Notes: generated from the letters alone by a model not told the origin. A stretch of 64,000 nucleotides of DNA from Streptomyces ficellus (GCF_009739905.1 NZ_CP034279.1:3038001-3102000), one strand, 5' to 3'; numbered from the stretch's first letter, positions 38,092 through 48,231 are shown. Program-made: numbers and translations.

Positions 38092-39750
38092 CGTCCCGCG
38101 CGGTTCGCCGGCCGCTTCCTCGTCGGACCGGTAGCCGAGGGTGCCGTCCGCGTTGCGGGTGAACGTCAGGGCGGCGGAGGAGCCCGTGCACATGCCCGGC
38201 GAGCCGGGCCGGCCGGGATCGGTGCGGTCGGTGACGCGCAGCGTCTTCGGCCCTGCCGCGGTCAGCCTGCCGATGCTGTGGCACTCGACGCTCGTCCCGA
38301 GGACGGTCAGCGTCGTGGTCATCCGCACCACGTCCTGCCCCCGGGACCCCGCGGTGAAGACGGCCGTCAGCTCCCCGTGCGGCAGGCCGCTCGCCTCCTG
38401 GGTGGGCCCCTTCCAGGTACCGAGGAACGCCTTCGGCACGGCGACGGGCTCGGGCTCGGCGCCGTCGGCCGGGGAGCTCTTGCCCGGCGGCTGGGCGGTG
38501 TCACGGGTGCCGCCCCGGTCGCCGAACAGGTCCAGGAGGAAGCCGCCGCCCACGGTCACCGCGGCCAGCGCGCCCGCCACCGCGAGGGCGACCGAGCAGC
38601 TGAGCCGGCGGCCCCGCCCCGCGGCTCCCGGCTCGGCGGACGCGCTGAGGGACACCGACACCGGCGTACGCGGCGGGCGCCCGGCGTCCACAGCAGGGGC
38701 GGGGTCGAGGGGCGGCCCGAAGACGCCCAGGGCGCCGGTCGGGCCGGACCCGCCGGGAATCGCCGGGCCCGCGTACTCCCCCACCGCCGGGCTGCTGAAC
38801 GGGACCGGGCCGGAGAGCGACGGGTCCGCCCGCGCCGGCCCCGGGTCCAGGTCCAGGTCCAGGTCCAGGAGCCGTACCGCCGTCCGGCTCACCTCCTCCA
38901 CCACCGGACCCGGCAGCCACCCGCCCACCACCAGCGCGGCCGCCCCGTCCGGCGCCAGCCGCCGGACGAGCTCGCCGGGCGCGGGGCGGGCGGCCGGGTC
39001 CTTGGCCATGCACGCGGCGACCAGGTCCCGCAGCTCACCGGTGAGGGCACCGCCCAGCTCGGGTTCCTCGTGGACCACCTTGTAGAGGAGGGCGGCCGAC
39101 GAGTCGCCGGGGAACGGCGCCGTACCGGTCGCCGCGTACGCCAGGACGGCGCCCAGCGAGAAGACGTCCGCGGCGCCGGTGACGCCCTTCGCGAGGATCT
39201 GCTCGGGCGCCATGTAGCCGGGCGAGCCGACCGACACGCCGGTGGAGGTGAGCGACGCGGCGTCCCGCGTGGCGCGGGCGATGCCGAAGTCGATGAGACG
39301 GGGGCCGTCCAGCGCCAGCAGCACGTTCGACGGCTTGACGTCCCGGTGCACCAGCCCGAGCCCGTGCACCGCCGCCAGGGCCTCCGCCAGTCCGGCGCCC
39401 AGCGCCCGTACCGCGTGCTCCGGCAGCGGCCCGTGCCCGGTGACCGCCCCGGCCAGCGAGGGGCCCGGAACGTACCCGGTGGCGACCCACGGGACCGGCG
39501 CCTCCGGGTCGGCGTCGAGCACCGGCGCCGTCCACCGCCCGCCGACCCGCCGCGCCGACTCGACCTCCCGCCGGAACCGCGCCCGGAACTGCTCGTCCAG
39601 CGCGAAGTGCGGGTGCACCACCTTCACCGCGACGGTCCGGCCGCCCCCGCTGCGGGCGAGGTAGACCCGGCCCATGCCGCCCGCCCCGAGTCTGCCCAGC
39701 AGCCGGTACGGACCGATGACCGCGGGTTCGCCCACTTCCAGCGGCTCCAT
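38074..39750 (-). CDS. Membrane-anchored Ser/Thr protein kinase
   Basis: 558 residues. Kinase domain about 13-275: glycine loop LGRLGAGGMGRVYLA, K43 in VAVKVV, HRDVKPSN with D136, DFG at 153-155, and GSPGYMAPEQ. A disordered Pro/Gly linker with an (LD)n run from a hexanucleotide repeat follows (38843-38869, ccaggt units). A single transmembrane segment lies at about 400-425 (SVALAVAGALAAVTVGGGFL). The extracellular part (about 455-558) is not a PASTA domain; it contains FLGTWKGPTQEASGLPHGELTAVF, VECHSIGRL and RNADGTLGYRS, a lipocalin/sensor-like domain seen in other Streptomyces kinases. The signal is unknown. Confidence 0.92.
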   Translation of the reverse strand: MEPLEVGEPAVIGPYRLLGRLGAGGMGRVYLARSGGGRTVAVKVVHPHFALDEQFRARFRREVESARRVGGRWTAPVLDADPEAPVPWVATGYVPGPSLAGAVTGHGPLPEHAVRALGAGLAEALAAVHGLGLVHRDVKPSNVLLALDGPRLIDFGIARATRDAASLTSTGVSVGSPGYMAPEQILAKGVTGAADVFSLGAVLAYAATGTAPFPGDSSAALLYKVVHEEPELGGALTGELRDLVAACMAKDPAARPAPGELVRRLAPDGAAALVVGGWLPGPVVEEVSRTAVRLLDLDLDLDPGPARADPSLSGPVPFSSPAVGEYAGPAIPGGSGPTGALGVFGPPLDPAPAVDAGRPPRTPVSVSLSASAEPGAAGRGRRLSCSVALAVAGALAAVTVGGGFLLDLFGDRGGTRDTAQPPGKSSPADGAEPEPVAVPKAFLGTWKGPTQEASGLPHGELTAVFTAGSRGQDVVRMTTTLTVLGTSVECHSIGRLTAAGPKTLRVTDRTDPGRPGSPGMCTGSSAALTFTRNADGTLGYRSDEEAAGEPRGTLRKSG

Positions 39751-39871
39751 GCGCTCCCCCCGTACGTCGTCGCGTACAGCAGCGTACGGCCCGGGGCGGA
39801 ACCGGTCGGCGCGTCCGGCCATCTAGCACGCCGTACGAGCCGCGAATGCCCCGAAAGACCCGGAGTGCTCC

Positions 39872-41829
<1,958 letters not shown>

Positions 41830-41984
41830 CTAGCCCCGTCTGGTACGGCCGGCATCGCCGGGTCCGCCGTCAGCGCGGATGAACTCCATCAAACATCCGG
41901 GTGACGTGATCTTTCCCTCTACCCATGCGCACACTCTGCGTGCTAGGCTAAACGCAAGTTGCAGTTTGGTTTCCCTTGCAGTAC

Positions 41985-42016
41985 AGAGCCTGCGGAGCAT
42001 GTGACCCGCAGGCTTT
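41985..42016 (+). promoter_or_regulatory. Terminator-like hairpin in the cold-shock gene leader
   Basis: An 11-bp stem (AGAGCCTGCGG with CCGCAGGCTTT, one G-U pair) and a 10-base loop, followed by ttgtagtttt. This looks like an intrinsic terminator, yet it lies about 65 bases upstream of the cold-shock start codon on the same strand. TAGGCT at 41944-41949 is a possible -10, which would put the hairpin in the 5' leader. The AGGG of the Shine-Dalgarno region (42073-42078) can also pair with a CCCT about 15 bases upstream. Attenuation or thermosensing is inferred. Confidence 0.55.
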
Positions 42017-42081
42017 TGTAGTTTTCAGACTTGTTTGGCAGGTTCTGGAGCAGGGCAACCCTTTGGCCCATAGGAGGGCTT

Positions 42082-42285
42082 ATGGCTACCGGAACCGTCA
42101 AGTGGTTCAACGCTGAAAAGGGCTTCGGCTTCATCGCCCAGGACGGCGGCGGCCCGGATGTCTTCGTCCACTACTCCGCGATCAACGCGTCTGGTTTCCG
42201 CTCCCTCGAGGAGAACCAGGTCGTGAACTTCGACGTCACCCAGGGCCCGAAGGGCCCGCAGGCGGAGAACGTCACCCCGGCCTAA
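42082..42285 (+). CDS. Cold shock protein
   Basis: 67 residues, one cold-shock domain. RNA-binding motifs RNP1 (KGFGFI, 13-18) and RNP2 (VFVHY, 27-31) are intact; it ends [14 protein letters not shown]. It binds single-stranded RNA/DNA as a chaperone. A very strong TAGGAGGG ribosome-binding site precedes the ATG. The long, less GC-rich leader is unlike its surroundings. It lies beside mqnA, as an equivalent gene does in S. coelicolor by my recollection. Confidence 0.96.
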   Translation: MATGTVKWFNAEKGFGFIAQDGGGPDVFVHYSAINASGFRSLEENQVVNFDVTQGPKGPQAENVTPA

Positions 42286-42341
42286 TTGCCCGGGTCGGCG
42301 ATCGCGCACGACTTTCAGTACCCGATTGAGCGCAGTACCCA

Positions 42342-42387
42342 AGGAGCCTTTTCCGCCCGGTCTCACGGCCGAGCGGAAAGGGCTCCT
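42342..42387 (+). terminator. Terminator of the cold-shock gene
   Basis: AGGAGCC + TTTTCCGC pairs with GCGGAAAG + GGCTCCT: a stem of about 15 bp followed by gccttttccg, 56 bases after the stop codon. Confidence 0.75.
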
Positions 42388-42415
42388 GCCTTTTCCGCCC
42401 GGCCCCACGGCCGAG
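42347..42415. repeat. Direct repeat covering part of the terminator
   Basis: ccttttccgcccgg, six bases, cggccgag occurs at 42347-42372 and again at 42389-42414, with two differences in the middle. The first copy forms the 5' part of the cold-shock terminator, so part of the terminator has been duplicated downstream. Confidence 0.6.
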
Positions 42416-42453
42416 ACTCCCCGCATGCCGCCCGCGCCCGTACGCTCGAAGAC

Positions 42454-42852
42454 ATGACCGAACGCAAACCGCCCGGTGTCGACTTCGAGTCGTTCGTCGA
42501 CAAACAGATCCGTGAGGCGACGGAACGCGGCGAGTTCCGGAACCTGGCCGGCTTCGGCAAGCCCCTGGCGGACGACTCCGCCCCGTACGACGAGCTGTGG
42601 TGGGTCAAGGGCAAGCTGCACCGCGAAGGTGTCGCGCCCGTCCTGCCGCCCGCGCTCGCCCTCCGCAAGGAGGCCGAGGACGCGCTGGAGGCGGTCGGGC
42701 GGGCGGCGAGCGAGGCGGAGGTACGGCGGATCGTCGCCGCCGTCAACGAGAAGATCACCGAAGCGGTCCGCCTCCCGCCCCCGGGCCCGCCGCTGCGCCT
42801 GGCGCCGCTGGACGTGGAGGAGCAGGTACGGCGGTGGCGGTCGCGCCAGTGA
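42454..42852 (+). CDS. DUF1992 (DnaJ homologue subfamily C member 28-like) protein
   Basis: 132 residues. The conserved DUF1992 block is clear: FESFVDKQIREATERGEFRNLAGFGKPLADD at the N-terminus. The rest is helical and charged (LRKEAEDALEAVGRAASEAEVRRIVAAVNEKITEAV), ending in a basic segment VRRWRSRQ. There is no J domain itself. Function unknown; possibly a chaperone partner. A hairpin follows. Confidence 0.85.
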   Translation: MTERKPPGVDFESFVDKQIREATERGEFRNLAGFGKPLADDSAPYDELWWVKGKLHREGVAPVLPPALALRKEAEDALEAVGRAASEAEVRRIVAAVNEKITEAVRLPPPGPPLRLAPLDVEEQVRRWRSRQ

Positions 42853-42890
42853 CACCGAGCCCTCGGGCGTACCGCACCCGGAAGTGAAGA

Positions 42891-42915
42891 GCCCCCGCGC
42901 ACCCACGGCGGGGGC
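42891..42915. terminator. Bidirectional terminator
   Basis: GCCCCCGC / GCGGGGGC, an 8-bp perfect stem with a 9-base loop, followed by ccttcgtttt, between the converging DUF1992 and repeat-protein genes. Confidence 0.65.
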
Positions 42916-42954
42916 CCTTCGTTTTCACGGGTCGTCCCGTACGTCTCTCCCGGG

Positions 42955-44139
42955 TCAGGGACCGCTGTTCTTGGGAATGGTGGCCACGCACTGCGAGAAC
43001 GGCTGGTCCAGGATGCACTGGAACATCTCGCTCCAGGCACTGTCGGTGTCCTCCGCACCCGCCTGGACCGTCTCGGCGCAGGTCTCGTCGGCCACGCCCC
43101 ACAGGGAGCCGTCAGGCCATCCCGCTTCCTTGGTCCGGTTCTCCACGGACGTGAGGCACTCCTGCGGCGCCTTCAGCCGCTTCAACTCCGCGACCAGCGA
43201 AAGGTACTGCGCGTTCTGTGTGGCGTCGCCGAGCTGGTCGAGGGTCGACTTGGCCTCGTCCCGCTGCTGCTGCGTGGAGTTGGGGTCCTGATACACCTTC
43301 AGGGCGTCGGCGTACTTCTTGAGCGTGTCCTTGACCTTCTTCTCGTCCTCGGGCTTCTTCGGCTTGGTCTCCGGGTTCGTGGCGGCCAGCAGTCCGGTGC
43401 TGAGGGTGTCGAGGGTCGTGAGGACGAACGCCTTGACGTCCGGCTTCGTCTTCGGGTCGTCGAGGACCGCCATCATGTTGCTCATCAGAACGGCCAGGTT
43501 CTTGAACGACGCCTTGTCCGTCGCCGACGCCTTGGGGTCGAGGGACTTCTTCACCGCTTCGTTCAGCCCTGCCACGATCTTCGTGAGCTGCTTCTTCTCC
43601 TCGGGGGTCGTCTTCGGGTCCTGGATCTTCTTCAGGGTCGCGGTCATCTGCTTCAGGACCGCGTCGTACTTCTGCTTGTCCTCCTTGGAGGTCTTCGGGT
43701 CGTTGATGAACGCCTGGGCCTCCTTGAGGGTCGCGTTGAGCTGGTCCTTCAGCTTCTTGTCCTGCACCTTGTTGATCTCGTCCTGGAGGCTCTTCTCCTC
43801 CGCCGGGGTGAGCTGCTGGAGTTGCTTGTCCTGGTTCGGCGGCGGCTGCTCCTCGGGCGGTTGCTGCTCCGGCGGCTGCTGCTCCTCGGGCTGCTCCTCC
43901 GGTTGCGGCTGCTCCTCCTCCGGCGGCGGTGGCGGCTGCTCCTCCGGCGGCGGCGGCTGCTCCTCCTGGTTCGGGTCCGGGGGAGGTGGCGGCGGGTTGA
44001 GGTCGACGCTCGAGGAAGCCGCCGCCGGCGCACCGGAAGCGGCCGTGGCCGTGGTCATGCCGACGGGCACGGCGAGCGCCGCGGCCAAACAGGAGGTGCC
44101 GACAAGGCGGGTGATTCGCCGGCGGGGGAGTCTGGGCAT
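42955..44139 (-). CDS. Secreted Pro/Gln/Glu-rich protein with tandem 27-residue helical repeats
   Basis: 394 residues. Signal peptide about 1-34 (basic PRLPRRRITR, then LAAALAVPVGMTTATA). Next comes a disordered P/Q/E segment (about 45-108), then repeats. Five consecutive units of exactly 27 residues share the pattern L-x6-to-8-L ... [DN]P[KE][TA]-x4-to-5-K: they end QAFINDPKT, KKIQDPKTT, KKSLDPKAS, AVLDDPKTK and AATNPETKP. A sixth has three extra residues (YQDPNST). The C-terminal ~90 residues carry four Cys (ECL, ETCAE, QCIL, SQCV), probably two disulfides. No known family was recognised. ATG is preceded by GAGGA. Likely a wall- or matrix-associated binding protein, but no function is shown. 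Confidence 0.85.
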   Translation of the reverse strand: MPRLPRRRITRLVGTSCLAAALAVPVGMTTATAASGAPAAASSSVDLNPPPPPPDPNQEEQPPPPEEQPPPPPEEEQPQPEEQPEEQQPPEQQPPEEQPPPNQDKQLQQLTPAEEKSLQDEINKVQDKKLKDQLNATLKEAQAFINDPKTSKEDKQKYDAVLKQMTATLKKIQDPKTTPEEKKQLTKIVAGLNEAVKKSLDPKASATDKASFKNLAVLMSNMMAVLDDPKTKPDVKAFVLTTLDTLSTGLLAATNPETKPKKPEDEKKVKDTLKKYADALKVYQDPNSTQQQRDEAKSTLDQLGDATQNAQYLSLVAELKRLKAPQECLTSVENRTKEAGWPDGSLWGVADETCAETVQAGAEDTDSAWSEMFQCILDQPFSQCVATIPKNSGP

Positions 44140-44384
44140 AGTGAGTCCTCTGGCGCTGTGTGGTGTGCTGCTTCGTCCCGCTCGATGCGCGGCCCCCGAG
44201 GCGGCGCGGGGGACACCGGAGTCACAACTCAACGGTGCGCAGGCCTTACAGCATCAACTGTGTTCCCGCCCCGTGGATCGCGCAACCGGGGCCGTGCCCG
44301 GTCGTCAGCGGCGCGAAATCCGGCGCGGACCGGCGTAGCGTGAGTCGTGTTCCGGGGGGTACGACCGCGCCAGGGAGGCGCCCC

Positions 44385-45194
44385 ATGGTCACCACCTCCG
44401 CACCCGCCTCCGCTCTCGACATCCCGCGCACGCACCCGCTGCGGGCGCGGGCCGTGAACCTCGCGGAGATGCGGGCGATGGTCGCCGCGCTGGACGGGCT
44501 GGCGGCCGACGACTGGACGCGCGTCACGGCGTGCGAGGGCTGGACCGTACGGGACCTCGCCACCCATGTCGTGGCGCAGTACGAGGAGCTCGCGCGGCCG
44601 TGGCTGCTGGTCGGCCGGGCCGTCCTGGGCCGGCGGCGCTACCCGAGGCTCTCGCCGCTGCACGCGCACAACCAGTGCCAGGTGGACGCCCGGCGCGAGG
44701 TGCCGCCGCACGCCGTGCCCGGGCTGCTGGCACGGTTCGGGCCCCGGGGTGTACGGGCGGTGGAGCGCCTGCCGGGCGCCGCGCGGCGGCGGATTCGGCT
44801 GAGCCCGCTGTTCCCCGAGTCCAAGGAGCTGGCCGAGGACTCCATGGACTACCTGGCCCGTGTCCTGGTCACCCGGGACACCTGGATGCACCGGGTGGAC
44901 GTCTGCGACGCCACCGGCCGGGACCTCGTGCTGCGGGAGCACGACAAGGAGGTCGTGGGGCAGGTGCTGCTGGACCTCGCCCTCGACTGGAGCGGCCCTC
45001 CGGCGTTCCTGGACCTGTCGGGACCCGCCGGCGGCCGCTGGACGCTGGGCCGGGGCACCCCGTCCGTGGTGGTCCAGACGGACGCCGTGACGCTGATGCG
45101 CCAGCTCTCGGGCCGTCCGGCCACCGGTGTCGTCGAGTACGACGGGGCCCGTGCGGACGTGGCGGCCTTCGCCGCGGCCCGGGTGGTGTTCTGA
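44385..45194 (+). CDS. Maleylpyruvate isomerase (MDMPI) N-domain / mycothiol-dependent enzyme family protein
   Basis: 269 residues. DinB-like four-helix start: RARAVNLAEMRAMVAALDGLAADDWTRVTACEGWTVRDLATHVVAQYEEL, with the conserved D-W and H-V-V of the MDMPI_N fold. Later TRDTWMHRVDVCDATG supplies the second His-containing helix typical of metal-binding members. Actinobacterial members use mycothiol. The C-terminal SCP2-like part is present (WTLGRGTPSVVVQTDAVTLMRQLSGR). The specific substrate is unknown. The ATG has CAGGGAGG upstream. Confidence 0.88.
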   Translation: MVTTSAPASALDIPRTHPLRARAVNLAEMRAMVAALDGLAADDWTRVTACEGWTVRDLATHVVAQYEELARPWLLVGRAVLGRRRYPRLSPLHAHNQCQVDARREVPPHAVPGLLARFGPRGVRAVERLPGAARRRIRLSPLFPESKELAEDSMDYLARVLVTRDTWMHRVDVCDATGRDLVLREHDKEVVGQVLLDLALDWSGPPAFLDLSGPAGGRWTLGRGTPSVVVQTDAVTLMRQLSGRPATGVVEYDGARADVAAFAAARVVF

Positions 45195-45218
45195 GACACC
45201 CGGCGCGTCGCGCGAGGG

Positions 45219-45836
45219 TCAGGACGGCGGCCGGGTCTCCAGCATGGCGACCCGGAACTCCTCCAGTGCCCGCACGGTCGCCCGCGCCTTGCCGGTGGCC
45301 GCACCCCGCACCTCGGCGGCCGGACCGCGGGACGCCGCCAGGGCGTCACCGTCGGCGTGGATCGCGCCGGCCATCGCGCGGCCCCCGGAGCGGTCGATGA
45401 GCAGGGATCCGCCAAGGTAACCGGGCAGGCCCCGGAGCCGGGGCAGGGCGTCGTTCTGGAACGCGTCGACGAGGAGGCCCGCGTCGGCCGGGGCGAACTC
45501 GAGCCGGGTCAGCCGGAAGCGGGCGTCCTCACCGGGCGGCCCCTCCGGCCGGGCGCCGACGACCGCCTCCCAGTTGTCGACGGTCACGGTGGCGGCGAAC
45601 CCCGACAGCATCCGGGCCCGCACCTCGCTCATCCGGTCGGCGCTCCCCCGCAGGGCCTCCTCGTCCTCCCACCACGTCCCGGTCATGAGCTTGCCCGTCT
45701 CCCGGTCCATGAACAGGCCCGCGCCCCGGTAGCCCGGCTCGGCGGCGAGCTGTTCCCTGCCCTCCGTCGTCAGGGCGCGCACGGCCCCGTCGAGCTTCGC
45801 CGGATCGCCTGTCGCATAGGTCGTACGAACGAACAT
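45219..45836 (-). CDS. Protein with two ABM-like (dimeric alpha/beta-barrel) halves
   Basis: 205 residues. The halves resemble each other: residues ~1-90 (TTYATGDPAKLDGAVRALTTE...EPGYRGAGLFMDRETGKLMTGTWWEDEEAL) and ~105-190 (TRLEFAPADAGLLVDAFQNDALPRLRGLPGYLGGSLLIDRSGGRAMAGAIHADGDAL). Each shows a PGY-x-G-x-x-L-x-[ID]DR-x-[TS]G pattern, as in antibiotic-biosynthesis-monooxygenase-type ferredoxin folds. An internal duplication would make a monomer that mimics the usual dimer. Cofactor-free oxygenase or stress-related roles are possible; none is shown. Confidence 0.8.
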   Translation of the reverse strand: MFVRTTYATGDPAKLDGAVRALTTEGREQLAAEPGYRGAGLFMDRETGKLMTGTWWEDEEALRGSADRMSEVRARMLSGFAATVTVDNWEAVVGARPEGPPGEDARFRLTRLEFAPADAGLLVDAFQNDALPRLRGLPGYLGGSLLIDRSGGRAMAGAIHADGDALAASRGPAAEVRGAATGKARATVRALEEFRVAMLETRPPS

Positions 45837-45920
45837 GGGCCGCCTTCCGCGCCGTACCGGATGTCCCTGCCCATCCGACGACCGCCGCGGGCGAACGGCA
45901 AGGCGGTCAGCGCGTTCGGG

Positions 45921-46526
45921 TCACACCCCGGCCGACGGGGCCGCGTAGAGGGGCAGGTTCTCCGTGGAGACCGTCCAGTCGGCGATGGTCACGTCCTCGC
46001 CGTAGAGGAAGTCCTTGCGGGTGGCATAGCGCGGCCCCGCGGGGGTGGAGTGGATGTCGGAGAACACCGCGCCCGAGCCGGTACGGGGGTCGAAAACCGC
46101 GTACACCGGGATCCCGAGGAGGGGGTAGTCCCGCATCTTGCCCACCCAGTCGTTGTCCGGATTGGAGCGGGACACGACCTCGATGGCGGCGACAAGGGTG
46201 CGGGGGTCGAAGGAACCCTCCACCTCCATGTCCGCCTCGGCAGTCACCATGATGTCGGGGTGGCGCAGGATGCGCTCGGGTTCGTCCTCGACGTCCGGCG
46301 TTCCGGTGTGGGCCACCAACTCCTCCGGCATCACCCGCTCCAGGCGTTTCCGGATGCGCAGCGCGGTCAGCTCGTGGGGGCCGACGGGGGCCGTCATGTC
46401 GTGGACGATTCCTTCTTTGGTGATCTCGAACCTGCCCGGCAGGGTGTCGTCCATCGACTGAACGAAGTCCCGCATCGCCTCGTACAGGGAGGCGTCTCGT
46501 CGTGCGTCGTCCGGGGCGATGGTCAT
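45921..46526 (-). CDS. Uma2 family protein (PD-(D/E)XK nuclease fold)
   Basis: 201 residues. Uma2/DUF820 hallmarks: RHPDIMVTAEAD with the catalytic Asp and LVAAIEVVSRSNPDND with the Glu, then GKMRDYPLLGIPVYAVFDPR. The family is very common in cyanobacteria and streptomycetes; nuclease activity is predicted from the fold, not shown. ATG 46526 is chosen because GAGGAG lies eight bases before it. It stands alone between the ABM-like and HTH genes. Confidence 0.88.
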   Translation of the reverse strand: MTIAPDDARRDASLYEAMRDFVQSMDDTLPGRFEITKEGIVHDMTAPVGPHELTALRIRKRLERVMPEELVAHTGTPDVEDEPERILRHPDIMVTAEADMEVEGSFDPRTLVAAIEVVSRSNPDNDWVGKMRDYPLLGIPVYAVFDPRTGSGAVFSDIHSTPAGPRYATRKDFLYGEDVTIADWTVSTENLPLYAAPSAGV

Positions 46527-46570
46527 CGTGCTCGCTCCTCGCATGGGACCTGGGGGCGTCATCACCACCG

Positions 46571-47419
46571 TCATGCTAAGCACCCGCGGCAACGGCCCGG
46601 CCCGGGCGCGCGGAAGGCGCGGTCGCAGACCTCACAGGTCTGGAGGGGGTCGGGCGCCTTGGGCGCCGCCGGGAGGGGTGGCGGGAGCATGGCGGTGAGG
46701 CGGTGGGCGAGGAGCGCCGCGGGGTTGCGCAGGACGTCCGGGAGACCGGCGGTCAAGGTGCGGCGTACGGCGTCGGGGGCGGCGTCCCGCTCCAGCCAGG
46801 CCGCGACGGCGGGGGCGAGGCGGTGGACGTCCGGCTCGGAGAGCAGCAGCCGGGGTTCGTGGCGCCGCAGCCCGCTGAGCAGGTCGGCCGCCGCCCGGTG
46901 GCGGTCCGGATCGGGGATGGCGGGCTCCGGCAGGGGCGGTGGCGGTGGCCCGGGGCGTACGGGTGGGGCGGGCGGGGCGGCGACCGGCGCGGGCTGCTCA
47001 GGTACGGGCGCACGCCTCGGCGCCGGGACCGGGACCGGGAGCGGCTGGGCGTCGGCACCGGGCCTGTTGTACGAGATCGTGCGCGGCATCATCCGGCCGT
47101 TGGGCAACCGCTCGCGGGAGCGCTCCAGGTACCCGGCGGCCTCCAGCTCCCGCATGGCCGCCGCGATACGGGGCTCGCTCTCCGGGAAGCGTCCGGCGAG
47201 GCACTTGACGCCGACGCGCGCGCCGGGGCGCAGCGACTGGATGTGGACGGCGAGGCCGATCGCGACGAGGCTCAACTCGCGGTGCTGGGCGAGGTGGTTG
47301 CCGATGACGGTGTAGTGACTGGTGTGCCGCACGTTGACGTGAATGACACCGGATCGGGCGGTGCTCCGGCCAACCGGAGACGTGGCGCACTCGGGCGCGT
47401 TATGGTGCTGAACATCCAT
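46571..47419 (-). CDS. Winged-helix DNA-binding protein with C-terminal zinc-ribbon-like motif
   Basis: 282 residues from ATG 47419. The N-terminal domain (about 25-105: HTSHYTVIGNHLAQHRELSLVAIGLAVHIQSL, FPESEPRIAAAMRELEAAGYLERSRERLPNGR) is a winged helix-turn-helix like those in Streptomyces replication-initiator-like or DnaD-like proteins. A Pro-rich linker (about 115-165) leads to a helical region and finally CEVCDRAFRAPGPGRCRGCL, a four-Cys zinc-ribbon candidate. Probably a regulator; no target is known. A GTG within VRHTSHYTV is an alternative start. Confidence 0.78.
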   Translation of the reverse strand: MDVQHHNAPECATSPVGRSTARSGVIHVNVRHTSHYTVIGNHLAQHRELSLVAIGLAVHIQSLRPGARVGVKCLAGRFPESEPRIAAAMRELEAAGYLERSRERLPNGRMMPRTISYNRPGADAQPLPVPVPAPRRAPVPEQPAPVAAPPAPPVRPGPPPPPLPEPAIPDPDRHRAAADLLSGLRRHEPRLLLSEPDVHRLAPAVAAWLERDAAPDAVRRTLTAGLPDVLRNPAALLAHRLTAMLPPPLPAAPKAPDPLQTCEVCDRAFRAPGPGRCRGCLA

Positions 47420-47650
47420 CGGGAAGGTGTTGCTTCCTTGATGGTCAGGCCCTCGATCGGGATGCCAGTCCCGGCCGGGGGCCGACGTGTTTGTCGGGTG
47501 GTCGGCGCGAGCATATGCCCGCCAACCCGGCGCGTACCCGGCCCAGTTGCGCATTCCACCCATGTGGGTGACGGGGAGGCTGGTGGGGTGGGAAGGGTCA
47601 TTTCCCCTTCAAGGCTTTTGCTTTATGCGTCGCGGATCACCGCGTCACGG

Positions 47651-47684
47651 CCCACCGCGTCGCGGGGATCCACGACGCGGTGGG
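47651..47684 (-). terminator. Terminator of the ATPase gene
   Basis: CCCACCGCGTCG / CGACGCGGTGGG, a perfect 12-bp inverted repeat with a 10-base loop, nine bases past the stop codon of the anti-sigma-type ATPase on the minus strand. Related cgcgtc(g/a)cgg elements are repeated just beyond (47625-47660). The remaining gap back to 47419 shows no gene. Confidence 0.7.
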
Positions 47685-47692
47685 AGGAGGGT

Positions 47693-48103
47693 TCACGGTA
47701 CGAGTCCGATGTCCGCCCACACGGTCTTGCGGGGCACCGGCCCGTGCGTCACGCCCCACCGCTCGGCCAGCGCCTCAACCAGCAGGAGCCCCCGCCCGGA
47801 CTCCTCCGCCCCCGGCCGGACGACCGGCATCCGGTCACCCCGCGTGTCGGTCACGGCAATCCGCAGCGTCCGCGCATCAGCCGCGAGAGTGAGCCGGAAG
47901 TCCCGCCCCGCCACCCGCCCGTGCAGCACGGCGTTCGCCGCCAACTCGCCGATCACGAGCTCCGCCACGTCGAACGGCACTCCCCACGAACGCAGTTGCT
48001 CCGTCGCCAGCAGCCGCGCGAGCCGCGCACCCCGGCGGGTGGAGGACAACTGGACGCTGAAGTGGCGTGCGCTCGCCACGGCGGTGGTGTTTTCGTGATT
48101 CAC
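47693..48103 (-). CDS. ATP-binding anti-sigma-factor-like kinase (RsbW/SpoIIAB type)
   Basis: 136 residues, HATPase_c_2 domain. N box ELVIGELAANAVLHGRV, G1 box VTDTRGDRMP, and glycine-rich lid ESGRGLLLVEALAERWGV. Streptomyces has dozens of these; in abaA-type loci they stand next to an XRE/DUF5753 gene and a DUF397 gene, as here. It starts 128 bases from the divergent XRE gene. It probably binds a sigma factor or regulator rather than acting as a histidine kinase. Confidence 0.9.
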   Translation of the reverse strand: MNHENTTAVASARHFSVQLSSTRRGARLARLLATEQLRSWGVPFDVAELVIGELAANAVLHGRVAGRDFRLTLAADARTLRIAVTDTRGDRMPVVRPGAEESGRGLLLVEALAERWGVTHGPVPRKTVWADIGLVP

Positions 48104-48231
48104 GTCACTCAGCGTGGCTGCCCGTACGTACGCTGACCAGTGATGACGCCTGTACGGGGGGTGACTGTCCGGTCGCTGTACGGCCCTGTCCAGGCGGGTA
48201 CGCAGGCGGATACGGAAGGCGGGGCGGGCGG

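Noticed and set aside
43319..44338. Plus-strand frame opposite the repeat protein, very rich in Ser, Gly and Cys
   Set aside because: It is the antisense reading of Glu/Pro/Gln/Lys codons in the minus-strand secreted protein, which has a signal peptide, ribosome-binding site and regular repeats.
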